Assembly (NCBI GenBank): GCA_035293965.1
Contig: DATGLW010000037.1
Location: 1 to 22,657, forward strand
Direction: 5' to 3'
Source: DATGLW01 sp035293965
GTDB lineage: Bacteria; Actinomycetota; Acidimicrobiia; Acidimicrobiales; RAAP-2
Length of the DNA stretch: 22,657 bases
The notes under the pieces are model-generated. The model was given only the letters and a program-made list of their open reading frames with translations, was not told the DNA's origin and did no database searches. This document shows positions 21,790 through 22,657 of the stretch, one piece after another; position 1 is the first letter of the stretch, and each line of letters begins with the position of its first letter. The position numbers and the translations under genes are program-made.

Positions 21790-22428
21790 ATGGCGAACTA
21801 CGCCCGCTCCGAGCGCGAGGCACTGAGTGCGCTGCTGGAGGAGGTCGGCCCCGACGCCCCCACGCTGTGCGAGGGCTGGCAGACGGCCGACCTGGCCGCC
21901 CACCTGGTGCTCCGCGACCGCCGCCCGGACGCTGCAGCGGGCATCGTCATCAAGGCGCTGGCGGGCCATACCCAGCGAGTGCAGCGCCGGCTTCGCGACA
22001 GCCGTTCCTGGCCGGACCTCGTGGCGACGGTCCGGAGAGGGCCGCCGCTGCCCGTGCGCATCGCGGCAGTCGACGCTCAGGTCAACACCGCCGAGTACTT
22101 CGTGCACCACGAGGATGTCCGGCGCGCGCGGCCCGGCTGGGAGCCCCGCGACTTGCCGGTGGGGGAGGAGCAGGCCCTCTGGGCGCGCCTCAAGGGGCTC
22201 AGCCGCCTGGTTTTCCGCCGCTCGCCGGTCGGGGTCGTGCTCGACGCCCCTGGGCACGGCACCACCGTTGCCCGGCGCGCGAAGGACGGTGGATCGTCGG
22301 TGACGATCAGCGGGCCCCCGAGCGAGCTGGTGCTGTTCGCGTCGGGCCGTGACGCGGTGGCGCGAGTCGAGCTCCATGGCGACGAGCAGGCACAGGCCGA
22401 GCTGCGAGCCACCGCGCGCCGCCTCTGA
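21790..22428 (+). CDS. TIGR03085-like protein with DinB/maleylpyruvate-isomerase metal-binding fold
   Basis: A 212-residue soluble protein of the actinobacterial TIGR03085/TIGR03083 group. The N-terminal part resembles the DinB-like four-helix domain of mycothiol-dependent maleylpyruvate isomerase. The start MANYARSEREALSALLEEVGP and the segment TLCEGWQTADLAAHLVLRDRRPD are typical. His in AAHL and the EYFVHHEDVRR helix offer candidate metal ligands. The C-terminal half (about 140-212) is a small beta-rich domain with VVLDAPGHGTTVARR and VTISGPPSELVLFASGR. Members may use mycothiol in thiol-linked isomerisation or transfer reactions, but no substrate is known from the sequence. The ATG is 2 bp after the crgA stop, with no evident ribosome-binding site of its own. 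Confidence 0.82.
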   Translation: MANYARSEREALSALLEEVGPDAPTLCEGWQTADLAAHLVLRDRRPDAAAGIVIKALAGHTQRVQRRLRDSRSWPDLVATVRRGPPLPVRIAAVDAQVNTAEYFVHHEDVRRARPGWEPRDLPVGEEQALWARLKGLSRLVFRRSPVGVVLDAPGHGTTVARRAKDGGSSVTISGPPSELVLFASGRDAVARVELHGDEQAQAELRATARRL

Positions 22429-22450
22429 CGGTCCTCCTGCCGGTCGATGC

Positions 22451-22490
22451 CCGACCCGGCCGGGCTCCAGCCGACCCGGCCGGGCTCCAG
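22451..22490. repeat. 20-bp exact tandem repeat downstream of the TIGR03085-like gene
   Basis: CCGACCCGGCCGGGCTCCAG occurs twice in a row (22451-22470 and 22471-22490), followed by the first four bases of a third copy. Each unit contains the self-complementary CCCGGCCGGG, so the pair may form hairpins and help terminate transcription. Confidence 0.8.
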
Positions 22491-22522
22491 CCGAGGCGCT
22501 CGATTCAGCCGGGGAGCTCGGC

Positions 22523-22604
22523 TCAGTGACGATGGAACGGCTGGCGCCGTTCAGCCAAGGTTGATCCGACGTGGGTCACCCATTCGGGCGGTGCCACACA
22601 CTGA
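22523..22604 (+). promoter_or_regulatory. Possible structured 5' leader of the edge gene
   Basis: TCAGTG (22523-22528) can pair with CACTGA (22599-22604), whose last base begins the AAGGAG ribosome-binding site. Inside lie a perfect hairpin GAACGGC-TGGC-GCCGTTC (22535-22552) and a bulged hairpin formed by CCGA/TCGG around TGGG-TCA-CCCA (about 22566-22587). The fold resembles a three-way junction next to the Shine-Dalgarno. I could not match it to a known riboswitch class. Confidence 0.35.
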
Positions 22605-22615
22605 AGGAGCCAGCC

Positions 22616-22657
22616 ATGTCCCATCGCCTCCCCCATCCTGACACCACCTTCGTGGGT
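22616..22657 (+). CDS. Start of an unidentified gene, cut by window edge
   Basis: ATG 22616 is preceded by a near-ideal Shine-Dalgarno AAGGAG (22604-22609) at 6-nt spacing, and the frame is open for 14 codons to the edge (MSHRLPHPDTTFVG). That is too short to assign a family. The good ribosome-binding site contrasts with the leaderless-looking starts of crgA and pknB. Confidence 0.6.
   Translation, partial: MSHRLPHPDTTFVG

Noticed and set aside
22523..22604. Fluoride, cobalamin or SAM riboswitch in the leader of the edge gene
   Set aside because: GACGATGG and GCCACACACTG superficially resemble pieces of known consensus sequences, but the required surrounding core elements are not present.

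Overview
The window reads as chromosomal DNA of a very GC-rich actinobacterium. Evidence for this is the fhaA-fhaB-pstP-pbpA-pknB signalling and cell-wall cluster, an adjacent trpG/crgA pair, a mycobacterial/streptomycete-style NnaR regulator next to nitrate-assimilation genes, and several apparently leaderless start codons. The gene content and the reduced version of the pknB cluster would suit a deep-branching lineage such as Acidimicrobiia. That placement is an inference from family resemblance only.

Left part (1-5.8 kb). A RodZ-like helix-turn-helix protein runs off the left edge on the minus strand, with signal peptidase I (lepB) upstream of it on the same strand. Divergent from lepB is a membrane-anchored HtrA-type serine protease with a PDZ domain. 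Next, on the minus strand, come a UbiE/MenG-like methyltransferase and a UbiA-like membrane protein that overlap by 8 bp and may form a quinone or prenyl-lipid pair. After them lies an amidohydrolase-2 family metallohydrolase with a strong terminator hairpin downstream and tandem and inverted repeats upstream.

Centre (5.9-13.8 kb). This is a complete-looking assimilatory nitrate module on the minus strand: narK (nitrate/nitrite transporter), nirB (siroheme nitrite reductase large subunit), and a single gene encoding a NirD domain fused to the N-terminus of a NasA/NarB-type molybdenum nitrate reductase. Both junctions are 4-bp ATGA overlaps, which argues for one translationally coupled operon. 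Divergent from narK is an NnaR-like regulator with a HemD fold and an OmpR-type DNA-binding domain; a palindrome lies between the two. The NirD-NasA fusion physically joins the nitrate-to-nitrite enzyme to the small subunit of the nitrite-to-ammonium enzyme.

Right part (13.9-22.7 kb). A tRNA-Leu(CAG) separates the nitrate module from fhaA, fhaB, pstP, pbpA and pknB, the actinobacterial phospho-signalling and peptidoglycan locus. No rodA/ftsW gene is present between pstP and pbpA and no pknA before pknB; the gaps hold short tandem repeats instead. PbpA carries SCD where an SxN motif is expected. Convergent to pknB, past two hairpins, is trpG/pabA, divergent from crgA (septation regulator). crgA is followed after 2 bp by a TIGR03085-like metal-binding-fold protein. 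The right edge has a possible structured 5' leader and the first 14 codons of a further gene with a good Shine-Dalgarno sequence.
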